A stretch of 64,000 bases of DNA from Lentzea atacamensis (GTDB lineage Bacteria; Actinomycetota; Actinomycetes; Mycobacteriales; Pseudonocardiaceae), in contig NZ_QLTT01000003.1 of NCBI RefSeq assembly GCF_003269295.1, positions 434,001-498,000 on the forward strand. The letters are read 5' to 3'. The position numbers were made by a program, and so were the translations under genes. Of this stretch, positions 49,619 through 58,323 are shown in pieces (the first letter of the stretch is position 1; each line of letters starts with the position of its first letter). The notes under the pieces are model-generated. The model was not told where the DNA came from. It worked only from the letters and a program-made list of their open reading frames with translations, and did no database searches.

Positions 49619-49686
49619 ACGCCTCATTTTGGGTACACTTCCCGGCAGGCTCTCAGCGCCTGGCGCTGCCCACCACCGGAGGACAG

Positions 49687-50460
49687 ATGACGGCATCAGG
49701 CCGGCGGCCGATCAGGACCGCGCCCACCGCCCCGAACTGGGCGCGCCGGCCGATGAACCTGACCGAGGCGGTCACCACGGACCTCGTGGGCCGCATCGTG
49801 CGTGGTGATCACGCGCCGGGGACGTCGCTGCCGCCGGAGCCCGCGTTGTGCGAGTCCTTCTCGGTCAGCAGGACGGTCGTCCGCGAGGCGATGAAAGTCC
49901 TGCAGGAAAAGGGTTTGGTCCAGGTGCGTCAGGGCGCGGGCACGATCGTGACCCCGCCGTCGACGTGGAACGTGCTCGACCAGCTCGTGCTGGGGGCGGT
50001 CGTCGCCGAGGACGAGACGCTGGGTGTGCTGGACGACCTGGTGGTGACCCGCCGGTTGCTGGAGTCGGACATGGCCCAGGTCGCCGCTCGCGCCGCCGAC
50101 CCCGTGACCGTGGAGGCCCTGCGTGATCTCGTCGCGCTCATGGACCAGGTGCTGGACGACCCCGTCGCGTACCGCGAGCACGACCACGCGTTCCACGACA
50201 CGATCATGCGGGCTTCCGGCAACCGGATCGCCAGAGGAGTCGTGCGGGCGCTGGAGAGCCAGGTCTTCAACACCGCCCGCTACATGGGCAGAACCGATCG
50301 CGACCTGTGCGCGGCCTCCAACGCGGGGCATCGCCGCATCTGCGAGCGGATCGCGGCGCACGACGCGGCCGGTGCCGCCGAGGCCATGTTCATCCACATC
50401 ACCGAGGCCTGGCTCGTGCGGCGCAGCGACGCGGGAGAGCCGGGGCGCCTCGATCGTTAG
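49687..50460 (+). CDS. FadR-subfamily GntR regulator of the fucose operon
   Basis: The 257-residue protein has the winged helix (about 25-95; LPPEPALCESFSVSRTVVREAMKVLQEKGLVQVRQ region) and an FCD domain (about 110-245; YREHDHAFHDTIMRASGN, NAGHRRICERI). It is a close paralogue of the regulator at 15965, including the C-terminal ITEAWLVRR stretch. GGAGG lies 5 nt before the ATG. It is 90 nt upstream of the SDR gene on the same strand and divergent from the importer, so it likely controls both, with a sugar acid as ligand. Confidence 0.93.
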   Translation: MTASGRRPIRTAPTAPNWARRPMNLTEAVTTDLVGRIVRGDHAPGTSLPPEPALCESFSVSRTVVREAMKVLQEKGLVQVRQGAGTIVTPPSTWNVLDQLVLGAVVAEDETLGVLDDLVVTRRLLESDMAQVAARAADPVTVEALRDLVALMDQVLDDPVAYREHDHAFHDTIMRASGNRIARGVVRALESQVFNTARYMGRTDRDLCAASNAGHRRICERIAAHDAAGAAEAMFIHITEAWLVRRSDAGEPGRLDR

Positions 50461-50550
50461 CTCTGCCGCGGATCACCCGGCGGGACAGGGGTTCCGCCTG
50501 CGCGGCATGCCCTCACCTGTGCAGGAGACCGATGAACGGAGCGATTGGTC

Positions 50551-51303
50551 ATGAGTGACTTCGACGGGCTGGTGGCTCTGGTCACCGGCGGCGGCTCGGG
50601 CATCGGCCGGAGCACGGCCGAGCTGCTGTCCGGCCGCGGTGCGCGGGTCGCCGTGCTCGATCTGGTGGCGAACGACCTGCCGGACGGCATGTTCTTCGTG
50701 CGCGCGGACGTCACGGACGACCAGAGCGTCCGAGCCGCCGTCGAGGCGGTGGTCGAGCGCTTCGGCGGCCTCGACGTGGTGGTGAACAACGCGGGCATCG
50801 GCGCGCAGGGTGACGTGAGCGCCGCGACCGACGACGAGTGGCTCAGGGTGCTCGACGTCAACGTGGTCGGGATGGCCAGGGTGGCCAGGGCTGCCCTGCC
50901 GCACCTGCGGAACTCCTCCTCCGCCGCCATCGTGAACACCGGCTCGATCGCCGGGACCGCCGGTCTGCCGCAGCGGGCCGTCTACTCGGCGAGCAAGGGC
51001 GCGGTGCACGCGCTGACCCGTGCTCTCGCCGCCGACCACGTCCGCGAGGGCATCCGGGTGAACGCGGTCGCACCCGGCACCGCGGACACTCCCTGGGTGC
51101 AGCGGTTGCTCGACTCGGCTCCGGATCCGGCGGCCGAGCGCGCGGCGCTGGAGGCCAGGCAGCCGCACGGCCGGTTGGTCAGTGCCGATGAGATCGCGAC
51201 GGCGATCGCGTACCTCGCCAGCCCGTTGTCGGGTTCCACCACCGGAACCGTGCTCGCCGTCGACGGCGGCATGGACGCTCTGCGGTTGCGTCCCCGTGGC
51301 TGA
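50551..51303 (+). CDS. SDR dehydrogenase, probable 2-keto-3-deoxy-L-fuconate 4-dehydrogenase
   Basis: The 250-residue classical SDR has the NAD(P) motif TGGGSGIG (12-19), NNAG (80-83), catalytic Ser133, Tyr146 and Lys150 (YSASK) and a C-terminal DGG. Asp38 after the second strand (AVLDL) suggests NAD preference. In the non-phosphorylative L-fucose pathway an SDR oxidises 2-keto-3-deoxy-L-fuconate at C4 to the 2,4-diketo acid; the neighbouring FAH-family hydrolase supports that role. ATG 50551 is used instead of TTG 50545. Its stop overlaps the next gene's GTG by 8 nt. Confidence 0.88.
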   Translation: MSDFDGLVALVTGGGSGIGRSTAELLSGRGARVAVLDLVANDLPDGMFFVRADVTDDQSVRAAVEAVVERFGGLDVVVNNAGIGAQGDVSAATDDEWLRVLDVNVVGMARVARAALPHLRNSSSAAIVNTGSIAGTAGLPQRAVYSASKGAVHALTRALAADHVREGIRVNAVAPGTADTPWVQRLLDSAPDPAAERAALEARQPHGRLVSADEIATAIAYLASPLSGSTTGTVLAVDGGMDALRLRPRG

Positions 51304-52258
51304 CGCCCTGCACCGGCTGGGGCTCGGTACGTCGCCGCTGGGCAACCTGTACGCCGAGGTGACCGACCGCGAGGCCCGCGCCGTGGTCGACGCGGCGTGG
51401 GAGTCCGGCGTCCGGATCTTCGACACGGCACCGCACTACGGGCTGGGCCTCGCGGAGAGGCGGCTCGGCGCGGCGCTGAAGGACCGGCCGCGCGACGAGT
51501 TCGTGTTGTCCACCAAGGTCGGCCGGTTGCTCGTGCCCGATCCGTCGGGCGCGGGACGGCTCGACGACGACGGCTTCGCGGTGCCGGCGCGGTGGCGCCG
51601 GGAGTGGGATTTCAGCGCGGACGGCGTGCGGCGCAGCCTGGAGTCGTCGCTGGAGCGGCTCGGGCTCGACCGGGTGGACGTGGTGTACCTGCACGATCCG
51701 GACGACCACTGGGAGCAGGCTTTCGGTGAGGCGCTGCCCGCGCTGGCCGAGCTGCGCGAGCAGGGTGTCGTCGGCGCCATCGGAGCCGGGATGAACCAGT
51801 GGCAGATGCTCGCCCGGTTCGTACGTGAGTCCTCTGTGGACGTGATTCTGCTCGCCGGCCGCTACACGTTGCTGGAACAGCCGGCACTGGCAGAGTTGCT
51901 GCCGTTGTGCGCTTCGCGCGGCGTGGACGTGCTCGCGGCGGGGTTGTTCAACTCCGGTCTGCTGGCACGGCAGGACGTGCCGGACGACGCCACCTACGAC
52001 TACCGGACCGCGCCGGTGGACGTCGTCGGCCGCGCCCGGCGGATCGCCGCGGTGTGCGCGCGGCACGGCACGACGCTGCCTGCTGCCGCGCTGTGGTTCC
52101 CGTTCGGGCACCCGGCGGTGACCGGCGCGTTGATCGGCGCTCGCACCGAGGCCGAGCTTCGGGCGAACGTCGACGCCTTCGCCGCGCCTCCGCCGCCGGG
52201 GCTGTGGGCGGACCTGCGCGACGAAGGGCTGCTCGACGCCGGCACGCCCACCCCGTAA
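51296..52258 (+). CDS. Aldo/keto reductase, probable L-fucose dehydrogenase
   Basis: The 320-residue protein (GTG 51296, overlapping the SDR) is an aldo/keto reductase of the D-threo-aldose 1-dehydrogenase type: FDTAPHYGLGLAERRLG (Asp and Tyr of the tetrad), STKVGR (Lys), VVYLHDPDD (His). This group oxidises L-fucose, L-galactose and D-arabinose at C1 to the lactone with NAD(P). It supplies the first step in the pathway whose next step is the amidohydrolase encoded two genes later. Confidence 0.88.
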   Translation: MADALHRLGLGTSPLGNLYAEVTDREARAVVDAAWESGVRIFDTAPHYGLGLAERRLGAALKDRPRDEFVLSTKVGRLLVPDPSGAGRLDDDGFAVPARWRREWDFSADGVRRSLESSLERLGLDRVDVVYLHDPDDHWEQAFGEALPALAELREQGVVGAIGAGMNQWQMLARFVRESSVDVILLAGRYTLLEQPALAELLPLCASRGVDVLAAGLFNSGLLARQDVPDDATYDYRTAPVDVVGRARRIAAVCARHGTTLPAAALWFPFGHPAVTGALIGARTEAELRANVDAFAAPPPPGLWADLRDEGLLDAGTPTP

Positions 52259-52290
52259 CAGCTTCGAGGAACAACGGAAGAGGAACGGCG

Positions 52291-53136
52291 ATGCGACTGC
52301 TGCGAGTGGGCGACCCCGGTGCGGAGATTCCGGCGGTGCTGGACGATGCCGGTGGCGTCCGTGACCTGCGCCCGGTGACCGGTGAGATCAACGGCGACTT
52401 CCTGGCCGGCGGCGGGGTGGCGCGGGTGCGCGACGCGCTGGCGGGTTTGCCGGAGCTCGACGTCACGGGGATGCGGATCGGGGCGCCCGTCGCCCGTCCC
52501 GGTGCCCTGGTGTGCATCGGGCTCAACTACTCCGACCACGCGGCCGAGACGTCGGCGGAACCGCCCGCGGAGCCCGTGGTGTTCATGAAGAACACCAACA
52601 CGGTCATCGGGCCCAACGACACGGTGCTGGTGCCGCGGGGAAGCGTGAAGACAGATTACGAGGTGGAGCTGGCCGTCGTGCTGGGCGCCACCGCGCGCTA
52701 CCTGGAGAGCCCGCAGGACGCGGCGGCGGTGATCGCGGGCTACGCCATCTCCAACGACGTCAGCGAGCGCGAGTTCCAGCTCGAGCGCGGCGGCCAGTGG
52801 ACGAAGGGCAAGTCCTGCGAGACGTTCAACCCGCTGGGACCGTGGCTGGTCACCGCCGACGAGGTGGGCGACCCGCAGGCGCTCGGCCTGAAGCTGAGCG
52901 TGAACGGTGAGCTCCGGCAGGACGGCAACACCAAGAACATGCTCTTCGGCGTGCACCACGTCATCTGGTACCTCAGCCAGTTCATGGTGCTGGAGCCCGG
53001 TGACGTGGTGAACACGGGCACGCCGGCGGGTGTGGCACTCGGCGTGAACGACTTCGAGTACCTGCGCGGTGGTGACACCATCGACGTCAGCATCGATCGC
53101 CTTGGTGTGCAACGGCAGCAGGTCGGGCAGGCGTGA
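52291..53136 (+). CDS. FAH-family hydrolase, probable 2,4-diketo-3-deoxy-L-fuconate hydrolase
   Basis: The 281-residue protein has the fumarylacetoacetate hydrolase fold in its C-terminal two thirds: ALVCIGLNYSDHAAE, VVFMKNTNTVIGPND, metal ligands in TDYEVELAVVLG and AISNDVSEREFQ, KSCETFNPLGPWLV and NTGTPAGVALG. It would cleave the 2,4-diketo acid into pyruvate and L-lactate (or pyruvate and glycerate/glycolate from analogues). RBS AGAGGA precedes ATG 52291. It is coupled by a GTGA overlap to the amidohydrolase gene. Confidence 0.9.
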   Translation: MRLLRVGDPGAEIPAVLDDAGGVRDLRPVTGEINGDFLAGGGVARVRDALAGLPELDVTGMRIGAPVARPGALVCIGLNYSDHAAETSAEPPAEPVVFMKNTNTVIGPNDTVLVPRGSVKTDYEVELAVVLGATARYLESPQDAAAVIAGYAISNDVSEREFQLERGGQWTKGKSCETFNPLGPWLVTADEVGDPQALGLKLSVNGELRQDGNTKNMLFGVHHVIWYLSQFMVLEPGDVVNTGTPAGVALGVNDFEYLRGGDTIDVSIDRLGVQRQQVGQA

Positions 53137-53981
53137 CCGCGATGCGCCGGATCGACGCCCACCACCACCTGTGGGACCTGTCCGCTCGGCCGCAGGACTG
53201 GCTCGACGGGCCGGAGCTTGAGCCGATCCGCCGTTCCTTCGGACCGGCGGACCTGCGTGCGGTGACCGAAGCGGCGGGCGTGGACGCCACCGTGCTGGTC
53301 CAGGTGCTGAACGACATCGACGAGACGGCGGATTTCCTCGCCGTGGCCTCCGACCTCGTCGCGGGTGTCGTCGGCTGGGTTGATCTCACCGCGCCGGACG
53401 TGCACGAGCAGCTGGACCGGCTGCGCTCGGGGCCGGGTGGCGACCGCCTGGTGGGCATCCGCCACCTCGTGCAGTCCGAGCCGGACCCGGACTGGCTGAT
53501 GCGTCCGGACGTGCTCGCCGGGCTCCGTGCCGTGCGCGACGCCGGACTCGCCTACGACGTGCTGACCCGCCCGCACCAGTTACCCGCGGCGGTCGTGGCG
53601 GTGCGGGCGGTGCCGGACATGGTGTTCGTGCTGGACCATCTGTCCAAACCGGACATTGCTGCGGGCGTGGTCGAACCGTGGGCCACCCATCTGGCGGCGC
53701 TGGCGGCCGAGCCGAACGCGACCGCGAAGCTGTCCGGTCTAGTCACCGAAGCCGGTCCACAGTGGACTATTGACTCGCTGCGGCCGTATGCGGACATCGC
53801 GTTGGAGGCGTTCGGGCCGGACCGGCTGATGGCCGGCTCCGACTGGCCCGTCTGCCTGCTCGCGGCGTCCTACGACGAGGTCTTCGACGCGGCTTCCCTG
53901 CTGTGCTCGGGTCTCTCCGCCGCCGAGCGTGCCGAGGTCTTCGGTGGCACGGCGGCACGCGTCTACCGGTTGGGGACCTGA
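53133..53981 (+). CDS. Amidohydrolase-2 family, probable L-fuconolactonase
   Basis: The 282-residue protein has the metal-dependent (beta/alpha)8 hydrolase pattern: RIDAHHHLWDL at the N-terminus, VLVQVLNDIDE, FVLDHLSKPDI, and the late Asp in LMAGSDWPVC. The COG3618 group includes L-fuconolactonase and L-rhamnono-lactonase, which open the sugar lactone made by the dehydrogenase. Start GTG 53133 overlaps the FAH stop; ATG 53142 is an alternative. Its TGA shares a base with the larA ATG (TGATG), joining fucose oxidation to the racemase genes. Confidence 0.9.
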   Translation: MTAMRRIDAHHHLWDLSARPQDWLDGPELEPIRRSFGPADLRAVTEAAGVDATVLVQVLNDIDETADFLAVASDLVAGVVGWVDLTAPDVHEQLDRLRSGPGGDRLVGIRHLVQSEPDPDWLMRPDVLAGLRAVRDAGLAYDVLTRPHQLPAAVVAVRAVPDMVFVLDHLSKPDIAAGVVEPWATHLAALAAEPNATAKLSGLVTEAGPQWTIDSLRPYADIALEAFGPDRLMAGSDWPVCLLAASYDEVFDAASLLCSGLSAAERAEVFGGTAARVYRLGT

Positions 53982-55264
53982 TGGACACGGTTCGGCTGGC
54001 CTACGGCGAGACGGGGCTGGACCTGCGCTGCGATCCGGCGGTGACCACCGTCGTGACACCTCGGCACCACCGGGTTTCCGCGCCACCGCAGGAGATCCTC
54101 CGCAGGGCGTTGCGCGCCCCGGTCGCGGGCCCGCCGCTGCGTGACCGCGTGCGCCGTGGCCAGACCGTGGCCATCTCGGCCTGCGACGGCACGCGCCCGC
54201 AGCCGCGCCACCTGATGATCCCGGCGATCCTGGAGGAGCTCGACGGCCTGGTCGACCTCGAAGACGTCGTGGTGCTGGTCGCGACCGGCACCCACCGCGG
54301 GAATTCTCCTGCCGAGCTGCGCGCGATGTTCGGTGACGCGGTGGTCGACTCGGTGCGGATCGTCAACCACGACGCGCGCGACCGCGGCAGCCTGACGTGG
54401 ATGGGCGAGCTCGGAGCCGGCGTGCCGGTGTGGCTCAACAGCGAGTGGGTCGACGCGGACGTCCGCATCACCACCGGTTTCGTCGAACCGCACTTCTTCG
54501 CCGGCTTCTCCGGTGGCCCGAAGCTCGTAGCGCCGGGTCTCGCCGCGCTGGAAACCGTGCTGGTGCTGCACGACGCCTACCGGATCGGCCATCCGCGGGC
54601 GACGTGGGGTCTCGTCGAGGGCAACCCGGTGCACGACGACGTGCGCGCCATCGCGGCCGCCACCGGCGTGACGTTCGGCTTCGACGTGGTGCTGAACCAG
54701 GACAAGGAGGTTGTGGCCGCGTTCGGTGGCGACTTGCTGGAGATGCACGCCGCGGCCGTGCGCACGGCCCGCGGCGTCGCGATGCAGCCCGTGCCGCAGC
54801 TCTTCGACGTGGTGGTGACGACCAACTCCGGCTATCCGCTGGACCAGAACCTCTACCAGTCGGTGAAGGGCATGTCGGCGGCTTTCCAGGTGGTGAAGCC
54901 GGGCGGCACGATCGTGTGCGCGGCCGAGTGCCGCGACGGCTTCCCCGACCACGGCTCGTACCGCTCAGTCCTGGCCTCCGCGGACTCGCCCGCCGCGTTG
55001 TTCGCCGAGATCTCCGCGCGGACCGACACCGTGCCGGACCAGTGGCAGGTGCAGATCCAGGCCCGCATCCAGGCCGCCTGCCGCGTCGTCATGCACACCT
55101 CGTATCTCAGTGACGCCGACCTCGCCACCGCCCACCTCTCGCAAACCGCCGACATCTCGCTCGCGGTGGCGGAGGCTCTGGCGGCGGCCGGTCCGGACGC
55201 CCGCCTGTGCGTTCTTCCCGAGGGCCCGCAGACGATCCCGTACGTGCTCGAGGCCGACCGATGA
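53981..55264 (+). CDS. larA: LarA-type nickel-dependent 2-hydroxyacid racemase
   Basis: The 427-residue protein belongs to the LarA/DUF2088 family that carries a nickel-pincer nucleotide and interconverts enantiomers or epimers of 2-hydroxyacids. The residues that bind cofactor and catalyse in Lactiplantibacillus LarA (His108, His174, Lys184, His200) are all present at a constant offset: His105 (ATGTHR), His171 (EPHFFAGFSGG), Lys181 and His197. Lactate is the natural guess because the upstream pathway makes L-lactate, but family substrates vary. It is translationally coupled to the lactonase gene upstream and to the glycerate kinase gene downstream (ATGA). Confidence 0.92.
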   Translation: MDTVRLAYGETGLDLRCDPAVTTVVTPRHHRVSAPPQEILRRALRAPVAGPPLRDRVRRGQTVAISACDGTRPQPRHLMIPAILEELDGLVDLEDVVVLVATGTHRGNSPAELRAMFGDAVVDSVRIVNHDARDRGSLTWMGELGAGVPVWLNSEWVDADVRITTGFVEPHFFAGFSGGPKLVAPGLAALETVLVLHDAYRIGHPRATWGLVEGNPVHDDVRAIAAATGVTFGFDVVLNQDKEVVAAFGGDLLEMHAAAVRTARGVAMQPVPQLFDVVVTTNSGYPLDQNLYQSVKGMSAAFQVVKPGGTIVCAAECRDGFPDHGSYRSVLASADSPAALFAEISARTDTVPDQWQVQIQARIQAACRVVMHTSYLSDADLATAHLSQTADISLAVAEALAAAGPDARLCVLPEGPQTIPYVLEADR

Positions 55265-56388
55265 ACGCCCCGATCCTGGTGTGCCTGGACAAGTTCCGCG
55301 GTTGCCTCACCGCCGAGGAGGCCAGCGCCGCCGTGGCTCTGGGAGTGATCGCCGCCGGCGGCCACGCGGTGGCGATGCCGGTGGCCGACGGCGGCGAGGG
55401 CACCCTCGCCGCCTTGACCGGCGCCGGTTACCGCCTCCTGCACGCCGACGTGCGCGGTCCCACCGGCCGCCCGGTGCGCGCCGGGTTCGCCGTGCGCGGT
55501 ACCCGCGCGGTGATCGAGATGGCCCAGGCGAGCGGCCTGGACGCGCTGCCGGGCCGCCCGGCACCTCTGGTGGCCGACAGCCACGGCACGGGCGAACTGA
55601 TCCGCGCCGCCCTGGACCACGGCTGCCTCGACCTCGTCCTGGCGGTGGGCGGCAGCGCCACCACCGACGGGGGAGCGGGCCTGCTGCGTGCCCTCGGTGC
55701 CCGGATCACCGACGCGCACGGCGTCCCGGTGGGGCCTGGCGGCGCCGCCCTGACCACCGCGGCCCACATCGACCTTTCCACGCTGGACTTCCGCTTGCGC
55801 CTGGCCCGCGTGACCCTCGTGTCCGATGTGGACAACCCGCTACTGGGCCCAGCCGGCGCCGCCGCGGTGTTCGCTCCGCAGAAGGGCGCCTCACCGCGCG
55901 ACGTGGAAGTCCTGGAGCGCGGCCTGCGTCAGTTCGCTGCGGTGGTGGCCGCCGCGACGGGCCGCGACCTGAGTTCTGCGGCTGGCGCGGGTGCCGCCGG
56001 GGGCACCGGCTTCGCGGCGCTCGCCGCTCTCGGCGCCCAGCGCGTGCCGGGCGCGTCCTTCGTCCTCGGCGAGCTGGGTGTCGAGGAGGCACTGCGCGGC
56101 GCGTCGCTGGTCGTGGTCGGAGAGGGCCGTTTCGACGAACAAAGCCTGCGCGGCAAGGCCCCCGTGGGCGTGGCAGCGGCGGCCCGGCACCACGGCGTGC
56201 CGGTCGTGGTGGTCGCCGGCGAGGTCCGCCTGTCCGCCGACCTCCTGCGCGAGGCCGGCGTGGTGGCCGCGTGGTCGCTGCTGCACCGCGCCGGCGGCCT
56301 GGACGCCGCGATCAGCCGTGCCCCCGCCCTGCTGGCGGAGATCGGGCGCGAACTGCCTGCGGTGGTGGCGCGAGGGGGAGCGGCATGA
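55261..56388 (+). CDS. Glycerate kinase (GlxK/GarK family)
   Basis: The 375-residue protein has the family's features: PVADGGEGT near residue 41, SHGTGELIRAALD, VGGSATTDGGAG (glycine-rich loop), SDVDNPLLG, FAPQKGAS and EGRFDEQSLRGKAP. It phosphorylates D-glycerate to 2- or 3-phosphoglycerate. It sits between larA and larB with ATGA overlaps on both sides, which is odd for a lactate racemase locus. The position implies that D-glycerate arises from the operon's substrates; see findings. Confidence 0.92.
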   Translation: MNAPILVCLDKFRGCLTAEEASAAVALGVIAAGGHAVAMPVADGGEGTLAALTGAGYRLLHADVRGPTGRPVRAGFAVRGTRAVIEMAQASGLDALPGRPAPLVADSHGTGELIRAALDHGCLDLVLAVGGSATTDGGAGLLRALGARITDAHGVPVGPGGAALTTAAHIDLSTLDFRLRLARVTLVSDVDNPLLGPAGAAAVFAPQKGASPRDVEVLERGLRQFAAVVAAATGRDLSSAAGAGAAGGTGFAALAALGAQRVPGASFVLGELGVEEALRGASLVVVGEGRFDEQSLRGKAPVGVAAAARHHGVPVVVVAGEVRLSADLLREAGVVAAWSLLHRAGGLDAAISRAPALLAEIGRELPAVVARGGAA

Positions 56389-57179
56389 CGCGGTCGGACG
56401 CGGTCGATCTCGGCTTCGCGCGGGTGGACGTGGGTCGTGAAGCCCGTCAGGGGTTGCCTGAGGTCATTTACGGCACCGGTAAGACGGCTTCGGAGATCGC
56501 TTCGATCGCACGGACGTTGTTGCGGCACAACGCCGGGCCGGTGCTCGCGACTCGGGTGGACGCGGAGACCGCGGCTGTCGTGCTGGCTGCGGTCGGGGAT
56601 GGCTGCGGTGGCGGTTCGGTCGCGGGGACGCGGGTGGACGCCCTGCACGAGCCCTGCAACGGTGAGGCGCCCCTGTCCCAAACGGATGCCGCAGCCACCG
56701 CGCTCCCACCTGGCATCTACGACGCACCCGCCCGCCTGCTCGTCTGGCGCCCCGCCGCCCCCATCGGGTTCTCCGTGGTGGTCGCCGCCGCCGGCACCGC
56801 CGACCAGCCCGTCGCCCGCGAAGCCGCCGCCATCGCCGCCGCCGTGGGCCTCACCGTCACCACGGTCACGGACGTCGGCGTGGCCGGGCTGCACCGCCTC
56901 CTCGCCGAACAGGAACGCCTGCGCGCCGCGGACACCGTCATCGTCGTGGCCGGGATGGAAGGTGCCCTGGCCAGCGCGATCGGTGGGCTCGTGGAGTGCC
57001 CGGTGGTCGCGGTTCCCACCTCCACCGGCTACGGCGCGGGGTTGGAAGGGATCACCGCGTTGCTCGCGATGCACGCGTCCTGCGCGGCCGGCATCACCGT
57101 GGTGAACATCGACTCCGGGTTCGGCGCGGCGATGGCCGCGTTCCGCCTGTCCCGTGTTGCCCGCCGGAGGGTCTCGTGA
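56385..57179 (+). CDS. larB: LarB, nickel-pincer cofactor biosynthesis carboxylase/hydrolase
   Basis: The 264-residue protein has a purE-like domain in its C-terminal two thirds (VVVAAAGTADQPVAREAA, VTDVGVAGLHRLL, VVAGMEGALASAIGGLV, VPTSTGYGAGLEG). LarB carboxylates nicotinic acid adenine dinucleotide and hydrolyses it to the dicarboxylated mononucleotide, the first step of the cofactor. The N-terminal REARQGLPEVIYGTGKT is family-typical. ATG 56385 overlaps the kinase stop. Confidence 0.93.
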   Translation: MTRSDAVDLGFARVDVGREARQGLPEVIYGTGKTASEIASIARTLLRHNAGPVLATRVDAETAAVVLAAVGDGCGGGSVAGTRVDALHEPCNGEAPLSQTDAAATALPPGIYDAPARLLVWRPAAPIGFSVVVAAAGTADQPVAREAAAIAAAVGLTVTTVTDVGVAGLHRLLAEQERLRAADTVIVVAGMEGALASAIGGLVECPVVAVPTSTGYGAGLEGITALLAMHASCAAGITVVNIDSGFGAAMAAFRLSRVARRRVS

Positions 57180-58323
57180 GCGTGTCTGCGTCATCTCGCC
57201 CTTCACCGGTCTGGCCGGGGACATGCTGCTCGCCGCCCTCGTCGACGCGGGCGCACCGCTCGACGCGATTCGCGCCGCCGTCGCCGACACCGGGCTGACC
57301 GGCTGGGACCTGACCGTCACGCAGGTGCTCACCCACGGGCTGGCGGCAAGCAGGGCCGATGTCTCGGTGTCCGACGGCGCGACCAGTCGCAAGGCGAAAG
57401 AGCTGATCGCCATGGCGGGCAGGGTTCGGCAGCGCGCGGTGGCGGAGGTTGCGACCGAAGCCCTGCGTGCCATCGCCGAGGTCGAGGGACGGTTGCACGG
57501 CGAGGATCCCGGCGAGGTGCACCTGCACGAGCTCGGCGGGCACGACACCCTCGTGGACATCGTCGGCGTCGCGGCTGCCCTGCACGCGCTGGACGTCAGC
57601 GCTGTCCACTGCGAGCCGTTGCCGCTCGGTAGCGGTGGAGTCCGCACGGCGCACGGGATTCTGCCCTGCCCGGCCCCGGCGACGGCGGCACTGCTCGAGA
57701 ACGCGGTCGTCACCGGGACCGAGCTCAAAGGCGAGACCGTCACGCCGACGGCGGCCGCGCTGCTGCGAGCGGTCAAGGCCGACTTCGGGGCGCCGCCCCC
57801 GATGCGGCTGGCCGTCACCGGGTACGGCGCGGGCACGCGGACGCTGGCCGACCGGCCCAACATCGCGGTCGTGCGGCTCGGCGACGTGGAGACGGGCCAG
57901 GTGCGGGACCTGGTGTTGCTGGAGACCAACCTCGACGACGTCAGCGGCGAGGTGCTCGGGTACGTCGTCGGCCGCCTGCTCGAAGAAGGCGCCCTCGACA
58001 GCTGGGTCACGCCCGCCGTGATGAAGAAAGGACGGCCGGCGCACGTCCTGCACGCCCTGGTGACGCCCGAGACGGCCGACGAGATCGAGGGACTGATGTT
58101 CGCCGAGACCGGAACCCTCGGCGTGCGGCGAAGCACAGTGCGTCGCACGGCCGCGGCTCGCACCACGGACGTCGTGCACGTTCACGGCGTGCCGGTTCGC
58201 CGCAAACACGGTCCGCACCACGGCAAGCCCGAGTACGACGACGCCGTCGCGGTGGCCAGGCGGACGGGGCTGCCGCTGCGCACCGTGCTGGCACTTGCGG
58301 CGCAACAGCCGGAGGAGCGTTGA
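57154..58323 (+). CDS. larC: LarC, nickel insertase (single full-length frame)
   Basis: The 389-residue protein inserts nickel into the pincer cofactor. It begins with the family signature SPFTGLAGDMLLAALVDAG, has a His-rich metal region (VHLHELGGHDTLVD) and KGETVTPTAAALLRA, TNLDDVSGE and MKKGRPAHVL in the C-terminal part. In lactobacilli it is made by a frameshift between larC1 and larC2; here it is one frame. The start is uncertain: GTG 57154 overlaps larB by 26 nt, with TTG 57157 as alternative; no ribosome site is seen, so coupled translation is likely. Confidence 0.92.
   Translation: MLPAGGSRERVCVISPFTGLAGDMLLAALVDAGAPLDAIRAAVADTGLTGWDLTVTQVLTHGLAASRADVSVSDGATSRKAKELIAMAGRVRQRAVAEVATEALRAIAEVEGRLHGEDPGEVHLHELGGHDTLVDIVGVAAALHALDVSAVHCEPLPLGSGGVRTAHGILPCPAPATAALLENAVVTGTELKGETVTPTAAALLRAVKADFGAPPPMRLAVTGYGAGTRTLADRPNIAVVRLGDVETGQVRDLVLLETNLDDVSGEVLGYVVGRLLEEGALDSWVTPAVMKKGRPAHVLHALVTPETADEIEGLMFAETGTLGVRRSTVRRTAAARTTDVVHVHGVPVRRKHGPHHGKPEYDDAVAVARRTGLPLRTVLALAAQQPEER

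Noticed and set aside
53903..53980. Longer larA start upstream of 53981
   Set aside because: It would extend into the lactonase gene; the ATG at 53981 sits in a TGATG coupling site and begins the conserved part.
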